Positions 1-6,751 of a stretch of DNA of 16,105 nt are shown in pieces. This DNA is from an uncultured Odoribacter sp. (GTDB lineage Bacteria; Bacteroidota; Bacteroidia; Bacteroidales; Marinifilaceae). The notes below the pieces were generated by a model, which did no database searches, was not told where the DNA came from, and worked only from the letters and a program-made list of their open reading frames with translations. The first letter of the stretch is position 1, and the number at the start of each line of letters is the position of its first letter. Position numbers and translations under genes: made by a program. The stretch is taken from positions 1-16,105 of the forward strand of contig CAMWQQ010000016.1 in NCBI GenBank assembly GCA_947176455.1, in the 5' to 3' direction.

Positions 1-1
1 T

Positions 2-2281
2 TTTCGGGATGCCCGTCCTTTTCTCCACAAAATCCGGATAGAAGGAATATTTTTGGAAATTCCGGAAATGGTCGCCCTGAAAAATTCGCTCGACTCCATC
101 AGCTCGATTGTCCGCTTTTTCAAAAACAAAGAAACACGCTTCCCCATTTTGACCGGAAAAGCCGGCAACATCCGGCTATTCCCCGCTATCCAGCAACGTC
201 TGGACGCCATTGTGACCAAGCACGGCACAATCAAGGACAGCGCGTCTCCGGAACTGAATGACATCCGCCACCGCCTGCAACGCAAGCAGGCAGGCATCTC
301 GAAACGGATGCAAAGCCTTTTGCAACAGGCACAGGCGGAAGGCTGGGCGGACAAGGAAAGCGCCATCGCCATTCGGGACGGACGCATGGTCATTCCCGTA
401 CCCTCCGCCTACAAGCGCAAAATCAACGGAATCGTCCACGACGAGTCCGCCACCGGTAAAACGTCCTACATCGAACCGGCGGAAATCGTTGAGACCAACA
501 ATGAAATCCGAGAACTGGAACTGGAAGAAAAACGGGAAATCACCCGCATCCTCCAGAAGTTTGCCGACGAAGTGCGCCCCTACATCGACGAACTGATTCC
601 TGCCTATGATTTTCTGGCATATATCGACTTCGTCCGGGGGAAAGCCGCCTTTTCCAACAGCATCGAGGCTATTATCCCGACTTTCAGGGATGAACCGGAA
701 ATGTCGTGGCACCAAGCACGTCATCCCCTGCTGTGGCTCAGCCTGAAGAATGCGGGCAAGCCCCTCATTCCCCTGAACATTAAAATCACTCCCGAGCAAC
801 GGATTATCCTGATTTCAGGTCCGAATGCCGGAGGGAAATCAGTATGCCTGCAAACCGCCGGCCTGCTACAATATATGTTTCAATGCGGTCTGCCGGTGCC
901 GGTAGAGGAAAACAGCGTGTTCGGCATATTCCGAAACATCCTCATCGACATCGGGGATGAGCAATCCATTGAAAACGACCTGAGTACATATAGTTCCCAC
1001 CTCATCAACATGAAAAACTTCCTGCGACACGGGAACAGCGACACACTCGTACTCATCGACGAATTCGGCACGGGAACCGAACCCATGCTGGGAGGAGCCA
1101 TCGCCGAAGCGATTCTCTCCGCACTGAACCAAGCTAGTGTCAAGGGCGTCATCACGACCCACTACACCAATCTGAAACACTTTGCCGCGGAAACATCCGG
1201 CATCGAAAACGGAGCCATGCTCTACGACAGTCACCGGATGTTACCGCTTTTTGAACTGAAAATCGGCAAACCCGGTTCGTCCTTCGCTTTCGAGATTGCC
1301 AAAAAAATCGGTCTGCCGAAAGAGATTCTGGAAGAGGCGGCATCCAAAATTGGAGAAGAGCAAATCAACTACGACAAACACCTGAAAGACATCGCTCGAG
1401 ATAAGCGTTATTGGGAAGAGAAGCGAAAGAAAATCCACGAGAACGAGAAACGCCTGGATGAAGTGGTCGAAAAATACAGCAACGAACTGAATGAAACGTC
1501 CCGCATCCGCAAGGAAATCCTTCAAGAAGCCCGAGAAAAGGCACAAGAAATCATCGCCTCCGCCAATAAAACGATAGAAAACACCATCCGAGAAATACGA
1601 GAGAACCAGGCAGAAAAAGAAAAGACCCGGCAAATCCGCCAGCAAATGGAAGCCGAGAAACAACGCCTGCGGACGGAAGCCACCAACGAAGAGGAAGAAC
1701 GCATCCGGAAGAAAAAGGAGAAACTGATAAACCGGCAGAAACACAAAAAAGAAAAGCAACAAAAGCAAACGGCTCTTCCAGCCCCAACCCCGGCAAATCC
1801 GGATGAAATCACGTTCAGAAAAGGCGACATGGTCTGCCTTCCAAACAAGGCTGTCGGCGAAATCCTGGAACTGGACGACAAGAACGCCGTCATCGCCCTC
1901 GGCAATCTCAGGACCAATGTCCGACTAACGCAATTGAAAAAAGTATCGGCATCACAAGCCAAGAAAATCACTCGTCCGCAACCGCAAAGCACCTATACGA
2001 ACATCCGGGAAAACATCAGCCAGAAACAGATGAATTTTAAACCCGACATCGACCTGCGCGGCCTGCGCGGAGACGAAGCTTTGCAACGGGTAGTCACCTT
2101 CCTGGACGAAGCCATTATGCTGAACTACAAAACAGTCCGGCTCCTGCACGGAACAGGAACCGGAGCCTTACGTCAAATTATCCGGCAATATCTCGGCACC
2201 CATCCGCTGGTAGGCTCTTTCGCCGATGAAAAAGTGCAGTTGGGCGGAGCCGGCATCACGGTTGTCCAATTGGATATCTAA
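2..2281 (+). CDS. mutS2: MutS2 (DNA mismatch/recombination and ribosome-collision ATPase with Smr domain), 5' truncated by window edge
   Basis: MutS2 is an ABC-type ATPase with a C-terminal Smr domain. Family members restrain recombination or split collided ribosomes; which applies here cannot be told. A TTG at position 53 could be taken as the start, but the frame stays open to base 2 and the upstream codons read as a family-like segment (HKIRIEGIFLEIPE), so the gene runs off the left edge. 759 residues are visible; I estimate that about 70-90 are missing, because Bacteroidales MutS2 proteins are usually around 830 aa. Counting from base 2, the Walker A motif GPNAGGKS is at residues 273-280 and the Walker B acidic pair of LIDEFGTG at 353-354. 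A long charged coiled coil spans about 444-590. The Smr domain is at the end, with DLRG at 684-687 and HGTGTG at 716-721. The stop codon is 5 bases from the convergent rarA stop, with no hairpin between them. Confidence 0.96.
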   Translation, partial: FRDARPFLHKIRIEGIFLEIPEMVALKNSLDSISSIVRFFKNKETRFPILTGKAGNIRLFPAIQQRLDAIVTKHGTIKDSASPELNDIRHRLQRKQAGISKRMQSLLQQAQAEGWADKESAIAIRDGRMVIPVPSAYKRKINGIVHDESATGKTSYIEPAEIVETNNEIRELELEEKREITRILQKFADEVRPYIDELIPAYDFLAYIDFVRGKAAFSNSIEAIIPTFRDEPEMSWHQARHPLLWLSLKNAGKPLIPLNIKITPEQRIILISGPNAGGKSVCLQTAGLLQYMFQCGLPVPVEENSVFGIFRNILIDIGDEQSIENDLSTYSSHLINMKNFLRHGNSDTLVLIDEFGTGTEPMLGGAIAEAILSALNQASVKGVITTHYTNLKHFAAETSGIENGAMLYDSHRMLPLFELKIGKPGSSFAFEIAKKIGLPKEILEEAASKIGEEQINYDKHLKDIARDKRYWEEKRKKIHENEKRLDEVVEKYSNELNETSRIRKEILQEAREKAQEIIASANKTIENTIREIRENQAEKEKTRQIRQQMEAEKQRLRTEATNEEEERIRKKKEKLINRQKHKKEKQQKQTALPAPTPANPDEITFRKGDMVCLPNKAVGEILELDDKNAVIALGNLRTNVRLTQLKKVSASQAKKITRPQPQSTYTNIRENISQKQMNFKPDIDLRGLRGDEALQRVVTFLDEAIMLNYKTVRLLHGTGTGALRQIIRQYLGTHPLVGSFADEKVQLGGAGITVVQLDI

Positions 2282-2286
2282 AACGA

Positions 2287-3558
2287 TTAATACTTTTTCT
2301 TCCACCAATTTTTCAGGCGTTCCAGAATCTTCACCTCGGCCGCATTCGCCTGTGGTGTGTAAAAAATCTCTTTTTTCAACTCCTCGGGCATAAACTCCAT
2401 TTCCACGAAATTACCAGGATAGTCATGCGCATACTTGTAATCCTTCCCGTAATTCAACTCCTTCATCAACTTCGTCGGAGCATTCCTCAGATACAACGGT
2501 ACCGCCACATTTCCCGTACGCCGCACCAACGCCAACGCCTCATCAACCGCCAGGTAAGCCGAATTGCTCTTCGGCGAAGTGGCAAGGTAAATCACACACT
2601 CCGACAAAGGTATCCGCGCTTCCGGCATACCAATCTTATGCACAATATCAAAACAGGCATTCGCCAGCAACATGGCATTCGGATTGGCGAGTCCAATATC
2701 CTCGGATGCCGATATCAGCAAACGGCGGGCGATGAACTTGGGGTCCTCTCCCCCTTCAAGCATCCTCGCCATATAATACAATGCCGCATTCGGATCGCTA
2801 CCCCGAATGGATTTTATCATCGCTGAAATGATATCGTAATGTTGCTCCCCGTCCTTGTCGTACATCAGCGGATTTTCCTGCAATTCTTTCCGAACCGTTT
2901 CATTGTCGATGACAATCTCCGGACCAGGCTGGGCATTCACGACCAATTCCAAAATATTCAACAGCTTTCGGGCATCCCCTCCGCTAAAGGAAATCAACGC
3001 CTCCTTCTCTTTCACCACAATGTTCTTCTCCTTCAAATAAAAATCGGTGGTCACTGCCCGGTCTATCAGATTTTCGAGGTCTCCCCGCTCCTGGGCTTTC
3101 AGCACATACACCTGACAACGGGACAGCAATGGAGAAATCACCTCAAAGGAAGGGTTTTCCGTCGTGGCACCGATTAAAGTCACTGTTCCTTTTTCCACCG
3201 CGGCCAGGAGGGAGTCCTGTTGCGCCTTGGAAAAACGATGTATCTCATCGATAAACAAAATCGGATTGGGCGTATTGAAAAAACGCTGGCTTTCCGCCTT
3301 CTGAATCACCTCACGCACATCTTTTACTCCGGAACTCACCGCGCTCAGCACATAAAAAGGACGCTTTAACTGCTCCGCAATAATCATCGCAAGTGTCGTC
3401 TTGCCCACTCCGGGAGGACCCCATAAAATGAAAGAAGACACCGCGCCCGATTCTATCATCTTGCGCAACACCTTGCCTTTGCCCACCAGATGCTGCTGAC
3501 CGATATAGTCATCCAAGGTCTTGGGCCTCAATCGTTCTGCTAACGGCTGATTTTCCAT
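2287..3558 (-). CDS. rarA: Replication-associated recombination protein A (RarA/MgsA), AAA+ ATPase
   Basis: RarA is a clamp-loader-like AAA+ ATPase that works at stalled replication forks and, in characterised bacteria, binds SSB. With the ATG at 3558 the protein has 423 residues. Walker A GPPGVGKT is at 47-54, Walker B LFIDEIH at 101-107, sensor-1 GATTENPSF at 130-138 and the arginine-finger region SRC at 146-148. The conserved RarA C-terminal tetramerisation region follows, including [22 protein letters not shown] at 3585 would add nine residues, but that codon overlaps a consensus -7 promoter box (3585-3592), so transcription should start after it. The ATG also gives the family-typical opening [12 protein letters not shown]. 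The gene is monocistronic, convergent with mutS2 and followed upstream by the ROK gene on the same strand. The inverted repeat around its promoter suggests local control. Confidence 0.96.
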   Translation of the reverse strand: MENQPLAERLRPKTLDDYIGQQHLVGKGKVLRKMIESGAVSSFILWGPPGVGKTTLAMIIAEQLKRPFYVLSAVSSGVKDVREVIQKAESQRFFNTPNPILFIDEIHRFSKAQQDSLLAAVEKGTVTLIGATTENPSFEVISPLLSRCQVYVLKAQERGDLENLIDRAVTTDFYLKEKNIVVKEKEALISFSGGDARKLLNILELVVNAQPGPEIVIDNETVRKELQENPLMYDKDGEQHYDIISAMIKSIRGSDPNAALYYMARMLEGGEDPKFIARRLLISASEDIGLANPNAMLLANACFDIVHKIGMPEARIPLSECVIYLATSPKSNSAYLAVDEALALVRRTGNVAVPLYLRNAPTKLMKELNYGKDYKYAHDYPGNFVEMEFMPEELKKEIFYTPQANAAEVKILERLKNWWKKKY

Positions 3559-3566
3559 AAAATAAA

Positions 3567-3600
3567 TAAATCCGTATCTTTTCACAAAGGTACGGATTTA
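3567..3600. repeat. Perfect 10-bp inverted repeat overlapping the rarA promoter (candidate operator)
   Basis: TAAATCCGTA at 3567-3576 and its exact reverse complement TACGGATTTA at 3591-3600 flank a 14-base spacer. The right arm overlaps the TA of the -7 box and the spacer holds the rest of the box and the predicted transcription start. A symmetric site in this position is what a dimeric regulator would need. Because the left arm is in the leader and the right arm lies at or upstream of the -7 box, the pair would not form a hairpin in the mRNA, which favours a DNA operator. No regulator gene is visible nearby. Confidence 0.5.
3585..3592 (-). promoter_or_regulatory. Bacteroidota -7 promoter element for rarA
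   Basis: Read on the - strand this is TACCTTTG, an exact match to the Bacteroidota TAnnTTTG -7 element. It lies about 27 bases before the ATG at 3558, which predicts a leader of roughly 20 nt. I see no TTTG or TTG at the expected -33 position, so the promoter may need help or be weak. The box also rules out the GTG at 3585 as a start codon. Confidence 0.6.
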
Positions 3601-3672
3601 ATTTCTCTTTTTTCATCGTTCCCGGTTCATTTCTTCGAAGTGTCGCTCTCCCGGATACCGACAAAAAACGAA

Positions 3673-4569
3673 CTATTCACACAAGGCTGCGGCTCCGGTG
3701 ATGATGGCTTGCGTCGTGTCCGCCAATACTGCCACTTTCGCCTCCACTCCATGACTTCTAAAATACTGCTCGATCAAAGGAAGGAAATATTGCTGTGACA
3801 GCACCATACCTCCGCCGATGACCAGTTTGTCGGCTTTGAAACGCAACATAAAAGGCAACATGATTTCTCCAAAGGCATCCGCAAACTCCCGGAATATTTG
3901 TTCGATCTCCGTTTGATAACTTCCTGCCTCATAAAAATCAATCATCCCCTTCAGGCCTTTGATTTTCTCGCCCGTCAACTCGGCAAACCGCCCTTCAAAC
4001 CAACGTGTAGACACATAATCCTCGGCAATGACACCCCGGAAAGGATAATTCCACAGCTCACCGCCGACAGGTACGCCCGGACCATAAGTCGCATAACATC
4101 CGTCCACGACAAAACAGGCTCCGAATCCCGTTCCCAGCGTAACTCCGATTGTATGCCGGTCCACAGCACCGTTCAGTCTCCAAGCACCCATACCAAAAGC
4201 AGCCGCATCATTGGTGAACAAAATGGCATTCGCCGGAATGCCCGTCATACGGTGCAATTCCTCCCGTATATTCCGTCCCTTCAGGGATGCGAACTTGTGA
4301 TCCGCCATGGCAATCCCCTGAATAAAATCAAAAGGCGAAGGAATGGCGACACCGATGCCGCAAATCGTCTTTCCGCCGGCTTTCTCCATACACGCCTTCA
4401 CCCCCTTTTCCCACGCAGCCAGAATCACCGTCGCCGGTTCCGTTTCAGCGACTTTCACTTCTACATAAGTATCCGCCAACGGACGGCATCCGTTCAAGTC
4501 AACCACCTGGCACGCAATGTGCGAACCACCGATGTCAACTCCCAGTACATAAATATCTTTCATTCCCAT
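3673..4569 (-). CDS. ROK-family kinase (sugar kinase-like, substrate unknown)
   Basis: ROK proteins are cytosolic ATP-dependent sugar kinases (glucose, allose, fructose, N-acetylated sugars) or related regulators. This 298-aa protein has no N-terminal helix-turn-helix, so it is of the kinase type. The phosphate-binding motif DIGGSH is at residues 12-17, the catalytic Asp lies in the ND pair at 120-121 (FTNDAAAFG), the second glycine-rich loop LGTGFG is at 145-150, GGELW at 169-173, and the adenosine-site IGGG at 251-254. The usual ROK zinc site, a His followed by a CxCGxxGCxE cluster, is missing: the region after GGELW has no cysteine cluster. The start is either the ATG at 4569 or the one at 4563 (MKDIY). 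It lies alone between rarA and the ATPase gene, with no neighbouring transporter or sugar enzyme to suggest a substrate. Confidence 0.9.
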   Translation of the reverse strand: MGMKDIYVLGVDIGGSHIACQVVDLNGCRPLADTYVEVKVAETEPATVILAAWEKGVKACMEKAGGKTICGIGVAIPSPFDFIQGIAMADHKFASLKGRNIREELHRMTGIPANAILFTNDAAAFGMGAWRLNGAVDRHTIGVTLGTGFGACFVVDGCYATYGPGVPVGGELWNYPFRGVIAEDYVSTRWFEGRFAELTGEKIKGLKGMIDFYEAGSYQTEIEQIFREFADAFGEIMLPFMLRFKADKLVIGGGMVLSQQYFLPLIEQYFRSHGVEAKVAVLADTTQAIITGAAALCE

Positions 4570-4654
4570 ACGATTAATTATTTGATTTATTTCTATTTAA
4601 AACGATATCGGTCTGATTCCTTTTCGCGCCCCATATGCATCAAATTATATGTGG

Positions 4655-4692
4655 CTTGAACTGAAAAAAGCAAACTCTTTTAAGAGGTCAAG
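4655..4692. repeat. Nested inverted repeats in the ROK leader
   Basis: CTCTT (4675-4679) and AAGAG (4682-4686) form a 5-bp palindrome with a 2-base centre, and the outer arms CTTGA (4655-4659) and TCAAG (4688-4692) can pair around it. A further short pair, CATAT (4632-4636) with ATATG (4647-4651), lies just beyond. These would be part of the predicted long ROK leader. The stems are short and AT-rich, so this could be an operator, a modest RNA structure or chance. I do not recognise a known riboswitch. Confidence 0.25.
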
Positions 4693-4744
4693 TCAAAAAT
4701 CCATACATAACTTCTCTCCAAGTAAATATACGATAGAGACACAA

Positions 4745-4752
4745 CAAAGATA
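4745..4752 (-). promoter_or_regulatory. Bacteroidota -7 promoter element, probably for the ROK gene
   Basis: On the - strand this reads TATCTTTG, matching TAnnTTTG. It is the only such element I find between the ATPase stop and the ROK start, and it predicts a leader of about 170 nt. No clear -33 TTTG is at the right distance. It lies just downstream of the candidate terminator of the ATPase gene, which fits a terminator-then-promoter order. Confidence 0.45.
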
Positions 4753-4765
4753 AACAATTTATACA

Positions 4766-4793
4766 ATAAAAAGCCGGAGGAGAGATCGCTCCC
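4766..4793 (-). terminator. Weak candidate terminator after the ATPase gene
   Basis: On the - strand, GGGAG (4793-4789) and CTCCT (4782-4778) can form a 5-bp stem (one G-T pair) with a 6-base loop. After five more bases comes TTTTTATT. It lies about 55-80 bases after the ATPase stop and before the ROK promoter. The stem is short and does not abut the T-run, so the call is tentative. Confidence 0.3.
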
Positions 4794-4848
4794 TGTGGTC
4801 ACAATTTAATTTGTCAGCGCAACGCTCTTCCCACGACAATATGTTTTT

Positions 4849-6282
4849 TCAAGAGTTAAAAAGATCGTCCATTGTGACCTCGCTGTGGACAATGCCATGA
4901 TGTTTTCCTTCACCAAGTCCGAATGTCGTTACAAAAGTATGAACAAGAGGTTTCTTATTCTTGGTTTTCAAGTCAAACAGCCACATACGGTCACGCAGTT
5001 TCTTTTCATATTCTGCTGAAATATTGTATGCCCTCTGTGAAAATTTCATTTCACATAAGTGTATCATGCGGTCAGCTCTCTCAATTATCATATCTATCTG
5101 CGCACCCGGAAGTTCTTTCTTTGCGTCAGGATAACTTCGCCATGTGGATACCGAAGTTGCCATACCTGAAATACCGAGGGCATTCTTTATCTGCTGATGG
5201 TGTTCCATACAGATAATCTCGAATGTCAGCCCCTGCCATGCAGATATCCCACTTGAATCAAGATGATGTGTCCACCATGCGCTATCAAGCGAAAGATTTT
5301 TTTCTATGAATTTGAAATAGAAAAGTGTATAAAAATCAATGAGCCTATATATAGCCTCGTTCTTCTTATTCCCGAACTGAGAACGTTTGCCAATAAAACT
5401 ACATTTTTCAAGGTTGCTTATTATACGGGTAAGGTTTGTGCCGTTCAGCCCGATGCTTTCCCCAATTTCCTTTCTTGTAAGACCGTTCTTGTGTTCCGAC
5501 AGCAGACGCACTACCGATATATAGGTTTCGGCTACTGGAAATACCGCGTTATATAATTCGTCAAATTCCTTGCTCAGTGCTCCATCCTCTTCATAGCATA
5601 ATCGATCTATATTCCTTGCAAGGCTTTCCCGCGGATCAATAAGATCAAGATAGAACGGTACTCCGCCGGTTACCATATAACATTGCAGCATCTCATATCT
5701 GTCCCATGTGGTGCGCCGTTTCTTAAGGTATTCCTCTGTCTCTTTCAGCGTGAAGGGTGCGAGATAAAGCCGGCGGGTTATCCTATTGTGCAGACCACCA
5801 CGGTTTTGCAGAAGTTTATCAACCATCCAAGAGGTCGCCGAACCGGTGGCTACAAGCACGATATTGTATTGTCCGTTTGCCCAGCCGTTCCAGAAATTTT
5901 CTAATGCACTGACGAAATTGGATCGTTTGGAATCCATCCAGGGCATTTCATCGATGAATACAACTTTTTTTCTGTCAGATGGTAGAGATTCAAGATACTC
6001 CTCCAAGGCATCAAATGCCTCGAACCAGTCAGCGAACTCTGGATATTTCTTTTTAGAGTATTTCTTGAGTGCTTTTGAGAAACTTCGCAACTGTTCCCGT
6101 GTACGAAGGTTGTGACCTCCGACAAATTTAAAGTCAAACTTCCCTTCAAAGAATCTGTCGACAAGATAGGTCTTTCCTATTCGCCTTCGTCCACAGATAA
6201 TCACAAACTCCGATTTGTCGGACTCTATACATCGCGTAAGTTCCTCGCATTCTCGCTGCCTCGCAATAAGATTTGGTGCCAT
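4849..6282 (-). CDS. ATPase of the archaeal ATPase_2/DUF234 type with C-terminal nuclease-like domain
   Basis: This 477-aa protein has the architecture of the widespread but uncharacterised ATP-binding proteins of the archaeal ATPase/DUF234 family. Walker A GRRRIGKT is at residues 31-38 and Walker B VVFIDE at 107-112. ATGSATS at 145-151 resembles a sensor motif. A winged-helix segment follows at about 257-300 (LTRKEIGESIGLNGTNLTRI). The C-terminal domain shows an FE pair at 354-355, Asp397 in GAQIDMII and E411-x-K413 in LCEMKFS, the layout of a PD-(D/E)xK nuclease fold. Known: these domains co-occur in this family. Inferred: an intact nuclease-like core. Substrate and role are unknown. Base composition is lower in G+C than the flanking genes (14 of 60 bases at 5281-5340), the gene has its own promoter, and an insertion-scar-like region lies upstream. 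Acquisition by transfer is likely. Confidence 0.88.
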   Translation of the reverse strand: MAPNLIARQRECEELTRCIESDKSEFVIICGRRRIGKTYLVDRFFEGKFDFKFVGGHNLRTREQLRSFSKALKKYSKKKYPEFADWFEAFDALEEYLESLPSDRKKVVFIDEMPWMDSKRSNFVSALENFWNGWANGQYNIVLVATGSATSWMVDKLLQNRGGLHNRITRRLYLAPFTLKETEEYLKKRRTTWDRYEMLQCYMVTGGVPFYLDLIDPRESLARNIDRLCYEEDGALSKEFDELYNAVFPVAETYISVVRLLSEHKNGLTRKEIGESIGLNGTNLTRIISNLEKCSFIGKRSQFGNKKNEAIYRLIDFYTLFYFKFIEKNLSLDSAWWTHHLDSSGISAWQGLTFEIICMEHHQQIKNALGISGMATSVSTWRSYPDAKKELPGAQIDMIIERADRMIHLCEMKFSQRAYNISAEYEKKLRDRMWLFDLKTKNKKPLVHTFVTTFGLGEGKHHGIVHSEVTMDDLFNS

Positions 6283-6301
6283 AGTTCCTGAACTTTAAAC
6301 G

Positions 6302-6333
6302 CAAAGATACTTAAATACGGGAAGACAATCAAA
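6302..6333 (-). promoter_or_regulatory. Bacteroidota -33/-7 promoter of the DUF234-type ATPase gene
   Basis: On the - strand TTTG (6333-6330) is followed after exactly 20 bases by TATCTTTG (6309-6302). This is the Bacteroidota arrangement of a -33 TTTG and a -7 TAnnTTTG. The ATG at 6282 lies 19 bases further, so the leader would be only about 10-15 nt. This is the best-formed promoter in the window. Confidence 0.65.
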
Positions 6334-6448
6334 CTATTGCACGAAAAACAATCTTTTAGCCACTCAAAAGCAATAAAAAAGTTGTTTTTTGCAAAACTCC
6401 AGACAATTTTCCCCTAGCAGATTCTATGACATATTTTTCGATGAAACA

Positions 6449-6517
6449 CTACCGACCATTTTCTCGCTCCGAGTGCTTGCATATTAACTCGGAAAGTTGT
6501 TCCTTTGTCAAATCCAT
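6449..6517 (-). pseudogene. Possible 5' remnant of an IS256-type transposase gene
   Basis: An ATG at 6517 opens a 22-codon frame reading MDLTKEQLSELICKHSEREN, then Gly-Arg and a TAG stop. Bacteroidota IS256-family transposases commonly begin with a motif of this style (a helix with TKEQL.EL followed by an ENG/NG turn and then a Leu/Met-rich helix). Here the frame breaks right after the ENG position and the downstream sequence does not resume transposase-like coding. I would expect this if only the start of an insertion sequence survived a deletion. The resemblance is from memory of the family and the stretch is very short, so it may be coincidence. Confidence 0.28.
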
Positions 6518-6532
6518 AAGTTTACTGTTTTT

Positions 6533-6569
6533 TTTAGATTTTTTGTTTTTTTGCTTTTACAAATCTAAA
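6533..6569. repeat. 9-bp perfect inverted repeat upstream of the transposase-like fragment
   Basis: TTTAGATTT at 6533-6541 and AAATCTAAA at 6561-6569 are perfect reverse complements with a 19-base T-rich spacer. It lies 16 bases before the ATG of the 22-codon fragment. It may be an insertion-sequence end or leader hairpin, or an AT-rich coincidence. It does not look like a GC-rich intrinsic terminator. Confidence 0.3.
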
Positions 6570-6641
6570 GAAATCCGTAGACTTTCTTTTTAGCTCAACT
6601 CAGACACACTTTTTGAAACAGTATCATTTTGCCACAATTAT

Positions 6642-6660
6642 CACCTTTCCGAAGGTGTTT
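6642..6660. terminator. Hairpin with T-run, possible terminator of the SusCD operon
   Basis: CACCTT (6642-6647) and AAGGTG (6652-6657) form a perfect 6-bp stem with a 4-base loop (TCCG). It lies about 95-110 bases beyond the stop of the last operon gene. The T-run (TTTT) follows the stem on the + strand, whereas the operon runs on the - strand where ATAATT follows. The polarity is therefore better for a + transcript, and its role in ending the operon is uncertain. Confidence 0.35.
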
Positions 6661-6751
6661 TATGAAGCGCATCGAAGTAAAATTCGTAATATTTCCCCGT
6701 CAGTTCGTTCAGAAAAAGTCTGTTTGTCCGCATGGATTTTTTTGCCGACAC

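Larger units (their letters stand above)
6283..6751. other. AT-rich intergenic region with no intact gene (likely insertion scar)
   Basis: These 469 bases separate the ATPase gene from the end of the SusCD operon. They contain the ATPase promoter (6302-6333), a 22-codon transposase-like fragment (6449-6517), a 9-bp inverted repeat (6533-6569) and a terminator-like hairpin (6642-6657). Homopolymer runs of T are frequent at 6528-6556. I find no tRNA, no intact ORF on either strand, and no clear target-site duplication. The region fits decayed mobile DNA between a chromosomal segment and an operon. Confidence 0.5.

Noticed and set aside
53..55. TTG as the true start of mutS2
   Set aside because: The frame is open to base 2 and the upstream residues continue the MutS2-like sequence.
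176..799. A 207-codon frame on the - strand opposite mutS2
   Set aside because: Fully antisense to conserved MutS2 coding sequence, with no domain and no promoter.
3559..3585. GTG start giving rarA nine more residues
   Set aside because: The codon overlaps the -7 promoter box, so it would not be in the mRNA; the ATG at 3558 gives the family-typical N-terminus.
3898..4659. A 253-codon + strand frame that extends past the ROK start
   Set aside because: Mostly antisense to the ROK kinase; the translation is rich in Arg, His and Ile with no family features, and there is no promoter element ahead of it.
6381..6403. AT-rich inverted repeat (GCAATAAAAAA with TTTTTTGC) as a terminator
   Set aside because: The arms are imperfect and almost purely A/T, upstream of the ATPase promoter with no gene ending there.
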